Of a DNA stretch of 64,000 bases, positions 8,404 through 16,722 are shown piece by piece. The notes under the pieces were generated by a model. It ran no database searches, was not told the DNA's origin, and was given only the letters and a program-made list of their open reading frames with translations. The DNA is taken from the NCBI RefSeq assembly GCF_042652785.1, contig NZ_JBHSHD010000019.1, positions 1 to 64,000 on the forward strand, read 5' to 3'. Position 1 is the stretch's first letter; each line of letters opens with the position of its first letter. A program made the translations under genes and the position numbers. The stretch comes from Dokdonella_A ginsengisoli. GTDB lineage: Bacteria > Pseudomonadota > Gammaproteobacteria > Xanthomonadales > Rhodanobacteraceae.

Positions 8404-9744
8404 CTAGGCCGCCATTCCCTCGAGCGCGGCCGCCGCCTGCTCCAGGCCGCGCAGGACCGTCTCGGCGACGCGCGGGGAAAAATCGTCCGGCAGCTCCGCC
8501 CGCACTTGGGCAATCGCCGCCGGCGTGCGCGCCAGGATTTCCTCGATGACCGGCTCGGCCGTCGGCGCGTAGCCGACCTTGCGCGCAGTGTCGTTGAAAT
8601 GCCGGCGCCGGATGCCGTGCATGGCGTAGTGCCGGTTCTTGCCGAGCAGGGCCATCGCCAGCTTGACGTCGTACGGCGACCACTGGTTCGGCCCCTCGCC
8701 CAGCACCGGATAGGCCGACATCACGTCGTACAGGCGCGTCAGGCGGAAACGGCCGCGCGGCAGGAGGCGCAGGCTGAAGTTCTTGGCGTGTCCGTCCGGC
8801 GCGCGCAGCAGCCAGAACAGGACCTGCGCGGCCATCAGCGTCTTCATGTCGGCCGCCGCGTCCACCGACTGGCGCAGCGTGGTGAACAGGGCGCGCAGGC
8901 CCGGCCCACCCTCGTTCTCGTACTTGCGCAGCGGCGAACACCCCTCGACCTGGCAGAAGTCCTCCTGCGGCAGCCGCATGAGCCAGCGTCCGTCGGGCGC
9001 GACGCGCCGGTCGAAGCGCTCGACCACCAGCACGCGCTGCCGGCCGAAGCGCGCGATGCGGGCGTCGGCGACGTCGAGCCCGTAGGCCTTCAGCAGCCGC
9101 AGGCACAGCCATTCGTTGTCGACCGAGGTCGTGAAATCAGCCTGCCGCCCGCCCATCAGGCCGAGCGGAAGCTTGAAGATGTGGCTGGTCGGCGTGGCGC
9201 CGCGCGGCGCGTGCCACCGTCCGTTCCACCACAGGAACGCGGTCTTCTCCTGCGCGCCGGCCAGCGAAATGCGGAAATCCGCATCCGGATCGCCGGCGGC
9301 GCCGAATGCGCGCGGCGAAACCGTCTCGATCAGATGCCGCTCGACGTCCTCCTCCGACAGCGCGATGCCTTCGATGCGATCGAAACCCTCCGGGCTTTCG
9401 TCCTCCGCCAGCAGTTGCACCGCTCCGATGCACTCGCGGCCGACGGCCTGCAGCAGAGCGAAGGAATCAGTTGAGCCGGTGCGGAAGCGCTCGGCCACGC
9501 GGCGGCGGATCGCGTCGCTGTCGGGCAGCAGGTTGTCGAAGTAGTTGGCGACCCTCTCGCCCTTCAGCGGCAGGTTCTGCAGGTTGAACGGCAGCGACAG
9601 CGACAGCGGCCGGCCGGCGTCGGAGGCGACCCACTCCGCGTCGTAGTGCAGCTCCGTCTCGCCACGCGCCGGAATCGTCCAGCGCCCGACGCGGACGCCG
9701 TTGGTCCACACGGACAGGCTGCGGCTGTGCGACCGGCGGCCCAC
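8404..9744 (-). CDS. hipA: HipA-family kinase toxin
   Basis: A 446-residue HipA-type Ser/Thr kinase. The N-terminal domain (WTNGVRVGRW, then LSLPFNLQNLPLKG and YFDNLLPDSD) precedes the kinase core with GAQEKTAFL (nucleotide loop), HIFKLP (ATP lysine), PDGHAKNFSL (catalytic and metal region) and LYDVMSAYP (DxxS). The E. coli homologue phosphorylates glutamyl-tRNA synthetase and causes persistence. The start is GTG at 9744, one base after the hipB stop, so translation is coupled to the antitoxin. The length and all motifs are intact. Confidence 0.9.
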   Translation of the reverse strand: MGRRSHSRSLSVWTNGVRVGRWTIPARGETELHYDAEWVASDAGRPLSLSLPFNLQNLPLKGERVANYFDNLLPDSDAIRRRVAERFRTGSTDSFALLQAVGRECIGAVQLLAEDESPEGFDRIEGIALSEEDVERHLIETVSPRAFGAAGDPDADFRISLAGAQEKTAFLWWNGRWHAPRGATPTSHIFKLPLGLMGGRQADFTTSVDNEWLCLRLLKAYGLDVADARIARFGRQRVLVVERFDRRVAPDGRWLMRLPQEDFCQVEGCSPLRKYENEGGPGLRALFTTLRQSVDAAADMKTLMAAQVLFWLLRAPDGHAKNFSLRLLPRGRFRLTRLYDVMSAYPVLGEGPNQWSPYDVKLAMALLGKNRHYAMHGIRRRHFNDTARKVGYAPTAEPVIEEILARTPAAIAQVRAELPDDFSPRVAETVLRGLEQAAAALEGMAA

Positions 9745-9745
9745 G

Positions 9746-10009
9746 TCACCAGTCCGCCGGGCCGCCGGAAGAAGATGCCGATGCGCCGCGCGTTCCGACG
9801 GCCAGTTCCAGGCCGAGCGCCGCGCACCAGGCCAGCAGCTGCTCCACGCTCAGTTCCCCGGCGTGCAGCTCCAGATGGGAAACCCGCGACTGGCTGAGCC
9901 CGATGCGGCCGGCCAGCTCCGCCTGGGTCCAACCCTGCGCCTTGCGGGCGGCCTGCAGGGTCGAGCCGAGCTGTGCGGCCGTGAGCAGGATCTGGGGGCG
10001 TGGCGACAT
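9746..10009 (-). CDS. hipB: HipB-family antitoxin, XRE-type repressor
   Basis: An 87-residue Cro/C1-type helix-turn-helix protein (LGSTLQAARKAQGWTQAELA, then IGLSQSRVSHLELH as recognition helix), with a short serine/glycine-rich tail as in antitoxins. It is expected to bind and inhibit HipA and to repress its own promoter. ATG 10009 is chosen because AGGTAAG precedes it at good spacing and the longer frame has no domain. The first gene of the hipBA operon; promoter and operator-like repeats lie at 10024-10071. Confidence 0.88.
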   Translation of the reverse strand: MSPRPQILLTAAQLGSTLQAARKAQGWTQAELAGRIGLSQSRVSHLELHAGELSVEQLLAWCAALGLELAVGTRGASASSSGGPADW

Positions 10010-10023
10010 GGCGCTTACCTGGA

Positions 10024-10071
10024 ATTCGAGTAAAAGAAAATTACCCGAATAAAAGATATTCGTCAAATATC
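10024..10071 (-). promoter_or_regulatory. hipBA promoter with two operator-like inverted repeats
   Basis: On the minus strand a -35 TTGACG (10066-10061) and a -10 TAATTT (10043-10038) are separated by exactly 17 nt. One inverted repeat, ATTCGAGTAA (10024-10033) with TTACCCGAAT (10041-10050), 9 of 10 paired, covers the -10. A second, GATATT (10055-10060) with AATATC (10066-10071), lies across the -35. The region is strikingly AT-rich for this genome. Binding by HipB is inferred from position. Confidence 0.6.
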
Positions 10072-10165
10072 GGAAATCCAGCTATCCACACTGATTGGTC
10101 AGGCTTGCAGCCGTTGATCCCGGAAGCGTTCCGTTCGCAACGGCGCCTGCCGGGGTTGCCGGTGT

Positions 10166-11122
10166 CTACACAGTGGGCCCATTGAGGGCCTGCCGTTGCT
10201 GCTCCCTGTCCGCCAACAAATCAACGAAAGCCCGAACCTTCACCGGGCGAAAGCGCGCCGCCGGAAACACCGCATGGATGCCGCCGGAAGGCAAACGCCA
10301 CTGCGGCAGCACATGGATGAGGCGCCCCGCGGTCAGATCCTCTTCAACCGCGAAGTCCGGGAGGACAGACAGTCCCATGCCGTGACATACGGCTCCGCGC
10401 ACGGCAAGCGTCGCGTCGAGAAAGACGGATGCTTGCACGGTCACGTCTTGGCGTTCGATCTCGTTGAGCGAGAAGTCCCAGTGCAGGTGATCACGCAATG
10501 CAGTGTTGGCGACAAACGGAAGCTTGGCGATGTCTTCCGGTTTGGCGAGTTGCGCGAGTTGCGGCGCCATGGCGGGTGACGCCACGAGCAATTGCCGGAA
10601 GGTGCCGATCCTGCGCGCCTGCAACCCGGTCTCTGCCAGCCAGCCGACCCGAATCGCCAGTTCGATGTTGCCGGACATGATGTCGAGCGTCTGGTCGCTC
10701 AGGATCGCGTCGACTTTGCATGCACGATAGCGCTGCATGAAGGCGGCGATGACCGGCACGACGACGCCGACCCCATAGTCGAACGGGGCTGTCAGCCGCA
10801 AGGTGCCGGACGGCTCTGCCGATCCCTCGGCCAATTCGTCGAAGGCATCCTCGGCTTCGCGCAGGATCATGGCGCAGCGCAGGTAGAAGGCCTGCCCGGT
10901 TTCGGTAGGCTGTACCTTGCGCGTGGTGCGAACCAGCAGCGAAGTCCGGAACTCGCTCTCCAGCCGGGCGACCTGCTGGCTGACCACCGCCTTGGTGATG
11001 CCCAGGCGCTGTGCTGCCGCTGTGAAAGAGCCGGTCTCCACGACGGCCGCGAAATAGGTCAGTCGCCTCAGGTTGCCAAGCCCTCCCAAGCTGTTCTCGG
11101 CGAGATTGTATGTTTTTAACAT
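10166..11122 (-). CDS. LysR family transcriptional regulator
   Basis: 318 residues: an N-terminal winged helix-turn-helix (FAAVVETGSFTAAAQRLGIT, then AVVSQQVARLE) and a C-terminal periplasmic-binding-protein-like effector domain beginning near GTLRLTAPFDYGVG. It is divergently arranged with a DsbA/MBL/SnoaL gene cluster, the usual layout for a LysR regulator of its neighbours. The ATG at 11122 lies inside a palindrome and is followed by about 15 residues not typical of LysR proteins, so the true start may be a downstream TTG or CTG near LGNLRRLTYF. The inducer is unknown. Confidence 0.85.
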   Translation of the reverse strand: MLKTYNLAENSLGGLGNLRRLTYFAAVVETGSFTAAAQRLGITKAVVSQQVARLESEFRTSLLVRTTRKVQPTETGQAFYLRCAMILREAEDAFDELAEGSAEPSGTLRLTAPFDYGVGVVVPVIAAFMQRYRACKVDAILSDQTLDIMSGNIELAIRVGWLAETGLQARRIGTFRQLLVASPAMAPQLAQLAKPEDIAKLPFVANTALRDHLHWDFSLNEIERQDVTVQASVFLDATLAVRGAVCHGMGLSVLPDFAVEEDLTAGRLIHVLPQWRLPSGGIHAVFPAARFRPVKVRAFVDLLADREQQRQALNGPTV

Positions 11123-11124
11123 AC
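11108..11124. promoter_or_regulatory. Palindrome at the LysR/DsbA divergent promoter
   Basis: GTATGTT (11108-11114), TTT, AACATAC (11118-11124): a perfect 7-bp inverted repeat with a T-N11-A core, the form of a LysR binding box. It overlaps the first possible start codon of the LysR gene and lies about 76 bp upstream of the DsbA start. The role as operator is inferred. Confidence 0.55.
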
Positions 11125-11199
11125 GTTTCGTTTATCACGTGTGTATTTAACAGTCAATCGATGATGCCTACCATGAGTCCATCACGAATAAGGACGCCC

Positions 11200-11838
11200 A
11201 TGGACAAGACCCTGCACTATCTGTTCGACCCGCTGTGTGGCTGGTGCTATGGCGCGGCGCCCGCCGTTTCCGGGCTGCTGGAATCTGGCGGCGTCAGTCT
11301 TGAGCTGCTGCCGACAGGCCTGTTCTCCGGCGAAGGCGCGAGGCCACTGGACGATGCCTTCGCGGCTTACGCGTGGTCCAACGACCAGCGCATCGAACGT
11401 CTGACCGGGCAACGCTTTTCCGAGAAGTATCGCGACCGGATTCTTGGCGACCGCCGGCAACTGTTCGACAGCGGTCCGGCCACGGTGGCATTGACCGCCG
11501 TGTCGCTGACCGAGCCCGCGCGAGAACTCGAAGCGCTCGAGGCGATCCAGCATGCACGCTATGTGGACGGCAACGACGTCATCTCGCTGGCGACCTTGGC
11601 CGATCTGCTCAGGGCGCTTGGCCTTGACGACGCGGCCGCGAAGCTTTCACACCCCGATGCGGAGCTGCTCGGAGCCAACCAGGCGCGGATGAGCCGCGCC
11701 CAGGCGCTGATGCGGGAATTCGGTGCCCGTGGAGTGCCTACCCTGATCGTCGGATCCGGCGCCAAGCGCCAGCTGCTCGATCACGCTGCCGCCTATTCCA
11801 ACCCGCGGGCGCTGATCAGTCAGTTGGAAGCGGCCTGA
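11200..11838 (+). CDS. DsbA family thioredoxin-fold protein
   Basis: A 212-residue protein with a thioredoxin-like fold of the DsbA/FrnE type. The redox motif CGWC is at residues 13-16 directly after the first strand (LHYLFDPL), and a cis-proline loop is in GVPTLIV. No signal peptide is seen, so it is likely cytoplasmic, as in FrnE-like oxidoreductases. ATG 11200 has AAGGA nine bases upstream; longer starts lack a ribosome site. First gene of a plus-strand cluster with the MBL and SnoaL genes, opposite a LysR regulator. Confidence 0.85.
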   Translation: MDKTLHYLFDPLCGWCYGAAPAVSGLLESGGVSLELLPTGLFSGEGARPLDDAFAAYAWSNDQRIERLTGQRFSEKYRDRILGDRRQLFDSGPATVALTAVSLTEPARELEALEAIQHARYVDGNDVISLATLADLLRALGLDDAAAKLSHPDAELLGANQARMSRAQALMREFGARGVPTLIVGSGAKRQLLDHAAAYSNPRALISQLEAA

Positions 11839-11908
11839 GCAACCCAAACCCACCGCCGGTCTTGTTCCGACAAGCCCTGTCCATTCAACCTTGAAGAAAG
11901 CGGACCCC

Positions 11909-12811
11909 ATGTCAACGACGCGAAGAGACGCAATCAAAACTGTAGCCGCCGCGGCTGTCGCGACGGCCTTCCCAGGAGTGAAAACCGCCATGGCTGCGAC
12001 GACCCAGCTGACCTGGAAACACTTCCCCGCCGGCGAGAACGGCTTCTTCCGTGCCCCGGTGCTGATTTCCGGCGCGCGCGAAGCCGTCCTGCTCGATGGC
12101 GGCTTCACGCTGCCCGATGGCAAGGCACTCGCCGAAGCCATCAAGGCCACCGGCAAGAAGCTCACCGCCATCTACATCAGCCAGAGCGATCCCGATTACT
12201 ACTTCAGCCTTGCGCCCATCAAGGCCGCATTTCCCGAAGCCAAGGTGATCGCCGCATCGGCCACGATCGCGGCCATCAAGGCCAATGTGGAGAAGAAGCT
12301 GGCGACCTGGGGTCCGCAGCTCAAGGAAAACGGCCCACAAGTCCTGGCAGACGTCGTGATGCCCGAAGCCTTCGACGGCAGGGCCCTCACCCTGGAAGGG
12401 CAGACCCTTGAGATCGTCGATGCCGAAGGTCTGGAGAACCGGCGCTACATCTGGGCGCCCTCGCTCAATGCCGTTTTCGGCGGTGTGCTGCTGTTCTCCG
12501 GCGTTCACGTCTGGACGGCCGACATGCAGGGTGCGCCAGCACGTGCAGCATGGATCAAGACGCTCGACGCCATCGCTGCGCGCAAGCCTGCCGTGGTAGT
12601 CCCCGGCCATTTGGTGCCCAGCGCCGCGACCGACGCAACGGCGGTTCGCTACACCCGCGACTATCTCGCGGCGTTCGAGGAAGAGCTTGCCAAGGCCGCT
12701 GACAGCGCCGCGCTGATCGCCGCCATGACCAAGCGCTATCCGAACGCGGGCATGGGCGTGGCACTGCAGATCGGGGCCAAGGTCGCCAAGGGCGAGATGA
12801 AGTGGGGTTGA
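11909..12811 (+). CDS. Tat-exported MBL-fold protein with degenerate metal motif
   Basis: 300 residues. The N-terminus has a twin-arginine signal (TTRRDAIK, then an alanine-rich hydrophobic stretch ending AMAA). The rest follows the metallo-beta-lactamase fold: LISGAREAVLLDGG, a loop after LTAIYI, a late VVVPGHLVP histidine. The position of the normal HxHxDH zinc motif reads SQSDPDYYF (about 91-99), lacking the histidines. Either it is not a zinc hydrolase or it binds metal differently. ATG 11909 is preferred to a TTG 18 nt upstream. Last codons lie 4 nt before the SnoaL-like gene. Confidence 0.75.
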   Translation: MSTTRRDAIKTVAAAAVATAFPGVKTAMAATTQLTWKHFPAGENGFFRAPVLISGAREAVLLDGGFTLPDGKALAEAIKATGKKLTAIYISQSDPDYYFSLAPIKAAFPEAKVIAASATIAAIKANVEKKLATWGPQLKENGPQVLADVVMPEAFDGRALTLEGQTLEIVDAEGLENRRYIWAPSLNAVFGGVLLFSGVHVWTADMQGAPARAAWIKTLDAIAARKPAVVVPGHLVPSAATDATAVRYTRDYLAAFEEELAKAADSAALIAAMTKRYPNAGMGVALQIGAKVAKGEMKWG

Positions 12812-12815
12812 GGCG

Positions 12816-13211
12816 ATGACGACCAACATCGACATCGTTCGCGCCCACTACGCGGCGTCGGCGCAGGGGGACATCGAGAAGATGATGGCCTGCGTGTCGC
12901 CACAGGTGCGCTGGACCGAGATGGCCGGCTTTCCCTGCGCAGGCACATGGGTAGGATCGCAAGCCGTGGCCGACAACGTCTTTGCCGTTCTGGGCAGGGA
13001 CTGGATTGGCTATCGCTTTGAACTGCAAAGCCTCATCGACGGAGGCGACCAGATCGTCGGGGTGGGAACCTACCACGGCACCTTCCGCGCCACGGGCAAG
13101 GCAATGCAGGCTCGTGTGGCCCACGTCTGGAAGTTGCAGGACGGCCAGATCGTGGCTTTCGAGCAATTCACCGACACGCTGTTCGTCAACCGGGCGATGC
13201 AAGACGCCTAG
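12816..13211 (+). CDS. SnoaL-like/NTF2-fold small protein
   Basis: A 131-residue protein of the SnoaL-like (ketosteroid isomerase-like) superfamily, recognised from the opening IVRAHYAASAQGDIEKMMACV, split by a loop, and the closing HVWKLQDGQIVAFEQFTDT. Such proteins bind small hydrophobic ligands; some are isomerases or cyclases. It follows the MBL gene by 4 nt and is surely in the same transcript. No catalytic assignment is possible. Confidence 0.8.
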   Translation: MTTNIDIVRAHYAASAQGDIEKMMACVSPQVRWTEMAGFPCAGTWVGSQAVADNVFAVLGRDWIGYRFELQSLIDGGDQIVGVGTYHGTFRATGKAMQARVAHVWKLQDGQIVAFEQFTDTLFVNRAMQDA

Positions 13212-13244
13212 TTCTTCCGGAGCAATTGCCTCGTCGACCGGATT

Positions 13245-14816
13245 TCACTCCCACTCGATCGTCGCCGGCGGCTTGCCGCTGATGTCGTAAACCACGCGAG
13301 AAATGTTCGGTATCTCGTTGATGATCCGGCTGGAAACGGTGCCGAGAAAATCGTAGGGCAGATGCGCCCAGTGGGCGGTCATGAAGTCGATCGTCTCCAC
13401 CGCGCGCAGCGCGACCACCCACTCGTAGGCGCGCGCGTCGCCGACCACGCCGACCGACTTCACCGGCAGGAACACGGCGAAGGCCTGGCTGGTGCGGTCG
13501 TAGAGATCGGCCTTGCGCAGCTCCTCGATGAAGATCGCGTCGGCGCGGGCGAGGATCTGCGCGTACTCGCGGCGGACTTCGCCGAGGATGCGCACGCCCA
13601 GGCCCGGGCCGGGGAACGGATGGCGATAGACCATGCTGCGCGGCAGGCCGAGTTCGACGCCGATGCGGCGCACCTCGTCCTTGAACAGCTCGCGCAGCGG
13701 CTCGACCAGCTTGAGCTTCATCTGCTCCGGCAGGCCGCCGACGTTGTGATGCGACTTGATCACGTGCGCCTTGCCGGTCTTGCTGCCGGCGGACTCGATC
13801 ACGTCGGGGTAGATTGTGCCCTGCGCCAGCCACTTCACGCCTTCGAGCTTGTGCGCTTCCTCGTCGAACACCTCGACGAACAGGCGGCCGATGATCTTGC
13901 GCTTGGCTTCGGGATCGGTGACGCCGGCGAGCGCGGCGTAGTAGCGGTCGGCAGCGTTCACGCGGATCACGTTCACGCCCATGTGCTCGGCGAACATGTC
14001 CATGACCTGGTCGCCTTCCTGCCAGCGCAGCAGGCCCGTATCGACGAAGACGCAGGTCAGGCGGTCGCCGATCGCGCGATGCAGCAGCGCGGCGACCACC
14101 GAGGAATCGACGCCGCCGGACAGCGCCAGCAGCACGCGGTCCTCGCCGACCTGCTCGCGCACGCGCGCGATCTGGTCCTCGATGATATGCGCCGCGGTCC
14201 ACAGCGTCGCGCAGCCGCAGATCTCGGTGACGAAGCGCTGCAGCAGCGCCGTGCCCTGCCTGGTGTGCGTGACCTCCGGATGGAACTGCACGCCGTACCA
14301 GCGCCTGTCCTCGTTCGCCATCGCCGCGACCGGGATGCGCTCGGTCTTCGCCGTCACGACGAAGCCCGGCGGCGCGGCGGCGACGTGGTCGCCGTGGCTC
14401 ATCCAGACGTCGAGCGCCTGCGCCGGCGCATGGTCGGTCAGGCCGTGCAGCAGCCGGTCCTGCGCGACGATCTCGACGCGCGCGTGGCCGAACTCGCGCG
14501 CGTCGGCCGCCTCGGTCGCGCCCCCGAGCTGCGCGGCTAGGGTCTGCATGCCGTAGCAGATGCCCAGGATCGGCAGACCGCTGTCGAACACCGCCTGCGG
14601 CGCCACGGGTGCACCTTCCAGCGTGGTCGATTCCGGACCGCCGGACAGGATGATGCCCTTCGCGCCGAAGCGGGCGATCTCGGCCGGGTCGTGATCCCAG
14701 GCCCAGATTTCGCAGTACACGCCGATCTCGCGGATGCGTCGTGCGATCAGCTGCGTGTACTGCGCGCCGAAGTCGAGGATGAGGATCTTGTCGGTGTGGA
14801 TGTTCGGCATGGACAT
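13245..14816 (-). CDS. guaA: GMP synthase (glutamine-hydrolysing)
   Basis: Makes GMP from XMP, ATP and glutamine, the last step of de novo guanine nucleotide synthesis. The 523-residue product starts with a class I glutamine amidotransferase domain (LDFGAQYTQLIARR, nucleophile Cys in GICYGMQ, the His/Glu pair around QFHPEVTH), then the ATP-pyrophosphatase domain (P-loop SGGVDSS) and the GMP synthase C-terminal dimerisation domain (HPFPGPGLGVR; end IEWE). Length matches E. coli GuaA (525). It starts two bases after the stop of the small oxygenase gene and lacks its own Shine-Dalgarno, so translation is probably coupled. Confidence 0.97.
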   Translation of the reverse strand: MSMPNIHTDKILILDFGAQYTQLIARRIREIGVYCEIWAWDHDPAEIARFGAKGIILSGGPESTTLEGAPVAPQAVFDSGLPILGICYGMQTLAAQLGGATEAADAREFGHARVEIVAQDRLLHGLTDHAPAQALDVWMSHGDHVAAAPPGFVVTAKTERIPVAAMANEDRRWYGVQFHPEVTHTRQGTALLQRFVTEICGCATLWTAAHIIEDQIARVREQVGEDRVLLALSGGVDSSVVAALLHRAIGDRLTCVFVDTGLLRWQEGDQVMDMFAEHMGVNVIRVNAADRYYAALAGVTDPEAKRKIIGRLFVEVFDEEAHKLEGVKWLAQGTIYPDVIESAGSKTGKAHVIKSHHNVGGLPEQMKLKLVEPLRELFKDEVRRIGVELGLPRSMVYRHPFPGPGLGVRILGEVRREYAQILARADAIFIEELRKADLYDRTSQAFAVFLPVKSVGVVGDARAYEWVVALRAVETIDFMTAHWAHLPYDFLGTVSSRIINEIPNISRVVYDISGKPPATIEWE

Positions 14817-14818
14817 GG

Positions 14819-15142
14819 TCAGGAGGAGCGCGGTCGGCGAGCGGAAAGGGAATCGGAACGGCGCACCCAGCCGATGCTGAGCACGTAGCGCGTGCCGCGG
14901 ACGACGCGGGTGACGCTGTGTTCGCAGGCGTCCGGGCGGAACAGCTTGATGCGCCGGCTGGCGAAGATCGGGGCTGCGCAGACGAATTCGCCGCCCTCCT
15001 GCGCGCGCCATATCACGACGTTGCAACGGAAGTGGCGTCCGATCGAGACCGGGTCGGTATGCGGTGCGATCTCGCTGCCCGTCCGGAACCGCAGCACGTA
15101 GACGTCGAACGGCAACGGCCACATCGACTGCAACAGCAGCAT
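14819..15142 (-). CDS. Small 2OG-Fe(II) oxygenase-like protein
   Basis: From the first ATG the product is 107 residues and holds a plausible cupin-type iron site: HTD in EIAPHTDP (H and D), a distal His in DACEHSVTRV, and the 2-oxoglutarate arginine nearby (RGTRYVLSIGW). It sits between guaB and guaA on the same strand, 2 nt before guaA. The frame is open upstream of this ATG into the 3' end of guaB and keeps protein-like composition (PLRQYLSAAFRWRAGRQRS), but contains no ATG, GTG or TTG there; a CTG at 15226 is the only near-start. The true N-terminus is thus unsettled. The substrate is unknown. Confidence 0.65.
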   Translation of the reverse strand: MLLLQSMWPLPFDVYVLRFRTGSEIAPHTDPVSIGRHFRCNVVIWRAQEGGEFVCAAPIFASRRIKLFRPDACEHSVTRVVRGTRYVLSIGWVRRSDSLSARRPRSS

Positions 15143-15230
15143 CTTGTCGTACCCCGACCGCTGCCTGCCCGCGCGCCAGCGGAAGGCAGCGCTCAGGTAC
15201 TGGCGAAGCGGAGAGGTCGGTTTCAGGCGG

Positions 15231-16691
15231 CTAGTCCGGACGGTAGTTCGGCGGTTCCTTGGTGATCGCGACGTCGTGCACGTGCGACTCGCGCATGCCG
15301 GCCGAGGTGATGCGCACGAACTGCGGCTTGGTGCGCATGTCCTCGACCGTCGCGCAGCCGACGTAGCCCATCGCCGCGCGCAGGCCGCCGCTGAGCTGAT
15401 GGACGATGTTGCGCAGCGGGCCGCGGTACGGCACGCGCCCCTCGATGCCTTCCGGCACGAGCTTGTCGGCGTCGCCTTCGTCGTCCTGGAAATAACGGTC
15501 CTTCGAGCCTTTCTGCATCGCGCCGAGGGAGCCCATGCCGCGGTAGCTCTTGTAGCTGCGGCCCTGATACAGCTCCACCTCGCCGGGTGCCTCCTCGGTG
15601 CCGGCGAACAGGCCGCCGATCATCACGCAGTCCGCGCCGGCGGCCAGCGCCTTGGCGATGTCGCCGGAGTAGCGGATGCCGCCGTCGGCGATCAGCGCGA
15701 TGCCGCTGCCCTGCAGCGCGGTCGCGACCATGTCCACCGCCGACACCTGCGGCACGCCGACGCCGGCGATCACGCGCGTGGTGCAGATCGAGCCGGGGCC
15801 GATGCCGACCTTGACCGCGTCCGCGCCGGCGTCGGCCAGCGCCTTCGCCGCGTCGCCGGTGACGATGTTGCCGGCGATCAGGTCGATCTTCGGGAAGTTC
15901 GTGCGCACCCAGCGCACGCGCTCGATCACGCCGGAGGAATGGCCGTGCGCGGTGTCGACGATCAGCGCGTCGACGCCGGCCTCGACCAGCGCCGCGACGC
16001 GCTGCTCGGTGTCACCGGCGACGCCGACGGCCGCGCCGACGCGCAGGCGCTCGCGGTCGTCCTTGCAGGCATTGGGATTGTCGCGCGCCTTCTGGATGTC
16101 CTTGACGGTGATCAGACCGCGCAGGCGGAACGCGTCGTCGACCACCAGCACCTTCTCGATGCGGTGCCGGTGCAGCAGGGCGAGCACCTCGTCGTCCTCG
16201 GCGCCCTCCTTCACCGTCACCAGGCGCTCCTTGCGCGTCATGATGTTCTTGACCGGATCCTCCGGCTTCTTCTCGAAGCGCAGGTCGCGGTTGGTGACGA
16301 TGCCGACCAGCTGCTCGCCGTCGACGACGGGCACGCCGGAGATGTTGTTCGCGCGCGTGATCTGCATGACCTCGCGGATCGAGGTCTGCGGCCCGACGGT
16401 GACCGGATCGCGGATCACGCCGGCCTCGAACTTCTTCACCAGCCGCACTTCGGCGGCCTGGCGTTCGATCGACATGTTCTTGTGGATGATGCCGATGCCG
16501 CCGCACTGCGCCATCGTGATGGCCAGGCGCGCTTCGGTCACCGTGTCCATCGCGGCGGACACGATCGGCAGGTTGAGGCGGATGTTGCGGGTGAGACGGG
16601 CGCCTAGGTCCACGTCGCGCGGCAGCACGGCGGAGAACGCGGGGACCAGGGAGACGTCGTCGAAGGTGAGAGCTTCGGAGAGTATGCGCAT
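15231..16691 (-). CDS. guaB: Inosine-5'-monophosphate dehydrogenase
   Basis: Oxidises IMP to XMP with NAD, the committed step to GMP. The 486-residue sequence has the canonical start (MRILSEALTFDDV), two CBS domains (about 95-205) that bind adenine nucleotides, the catalytic cysteine loop GSICTTRVIAG, the IMP-binding DGGIRYSGD, and the flap near YRGMGSLGAM. No Shine-Dalgarno precedes the ATG. A TAAAAT box ends five bases upstream (16702-16697), which could indicate a leaderless transcript. It is followed by the oxygenase frame and guaA. Confidence 0.97.
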   Translation of the reverse strand: MRILSEALTFDDVSLVPAFSAVLPRDVDLGARLTRNIRLNLPIVSAAMDTVTEARLAITMAQCGGIGIIHKNMSIERQAAEVRLVKKFEAGVIRDPVTVGPQTSIREVMQITRANNISGVPVVDGEQLVGIVTNRDLRFEKKPEDPVKNIMTRKERLVTVKEGAEDDEVLALLHRHRIEKVLVVDDAFRLRGLITVKDIQKARDNPNACKDDRERLRVGAAVGVAGDTEQRVAALVEAGVDALIVDTAHGHSSGVIERVRWVRTNFPKIDLIAGNIVTGDAAKALADAGADAVKVGIGPGSICTTRVIAGVGVPQVSAVDMVATALQGSGIALIADGGIRYSGDIAKALAAGADCVMIGGLFAGTEEAPGEVELYQGRSYKSYRGMGSLGAMQKGSKDRYFQDDEGDADKLVPEGIEGRVPYRGPLRNIVHQLSGGLRAAMGYVGCATVEDMRTKPQFVRITSAGMRESHVHDVAITKEPPNYRPD

Positions 16692-16722
16692 GCCGTATTT
16701 TACAGACTGCGCGGCCGCCTCG

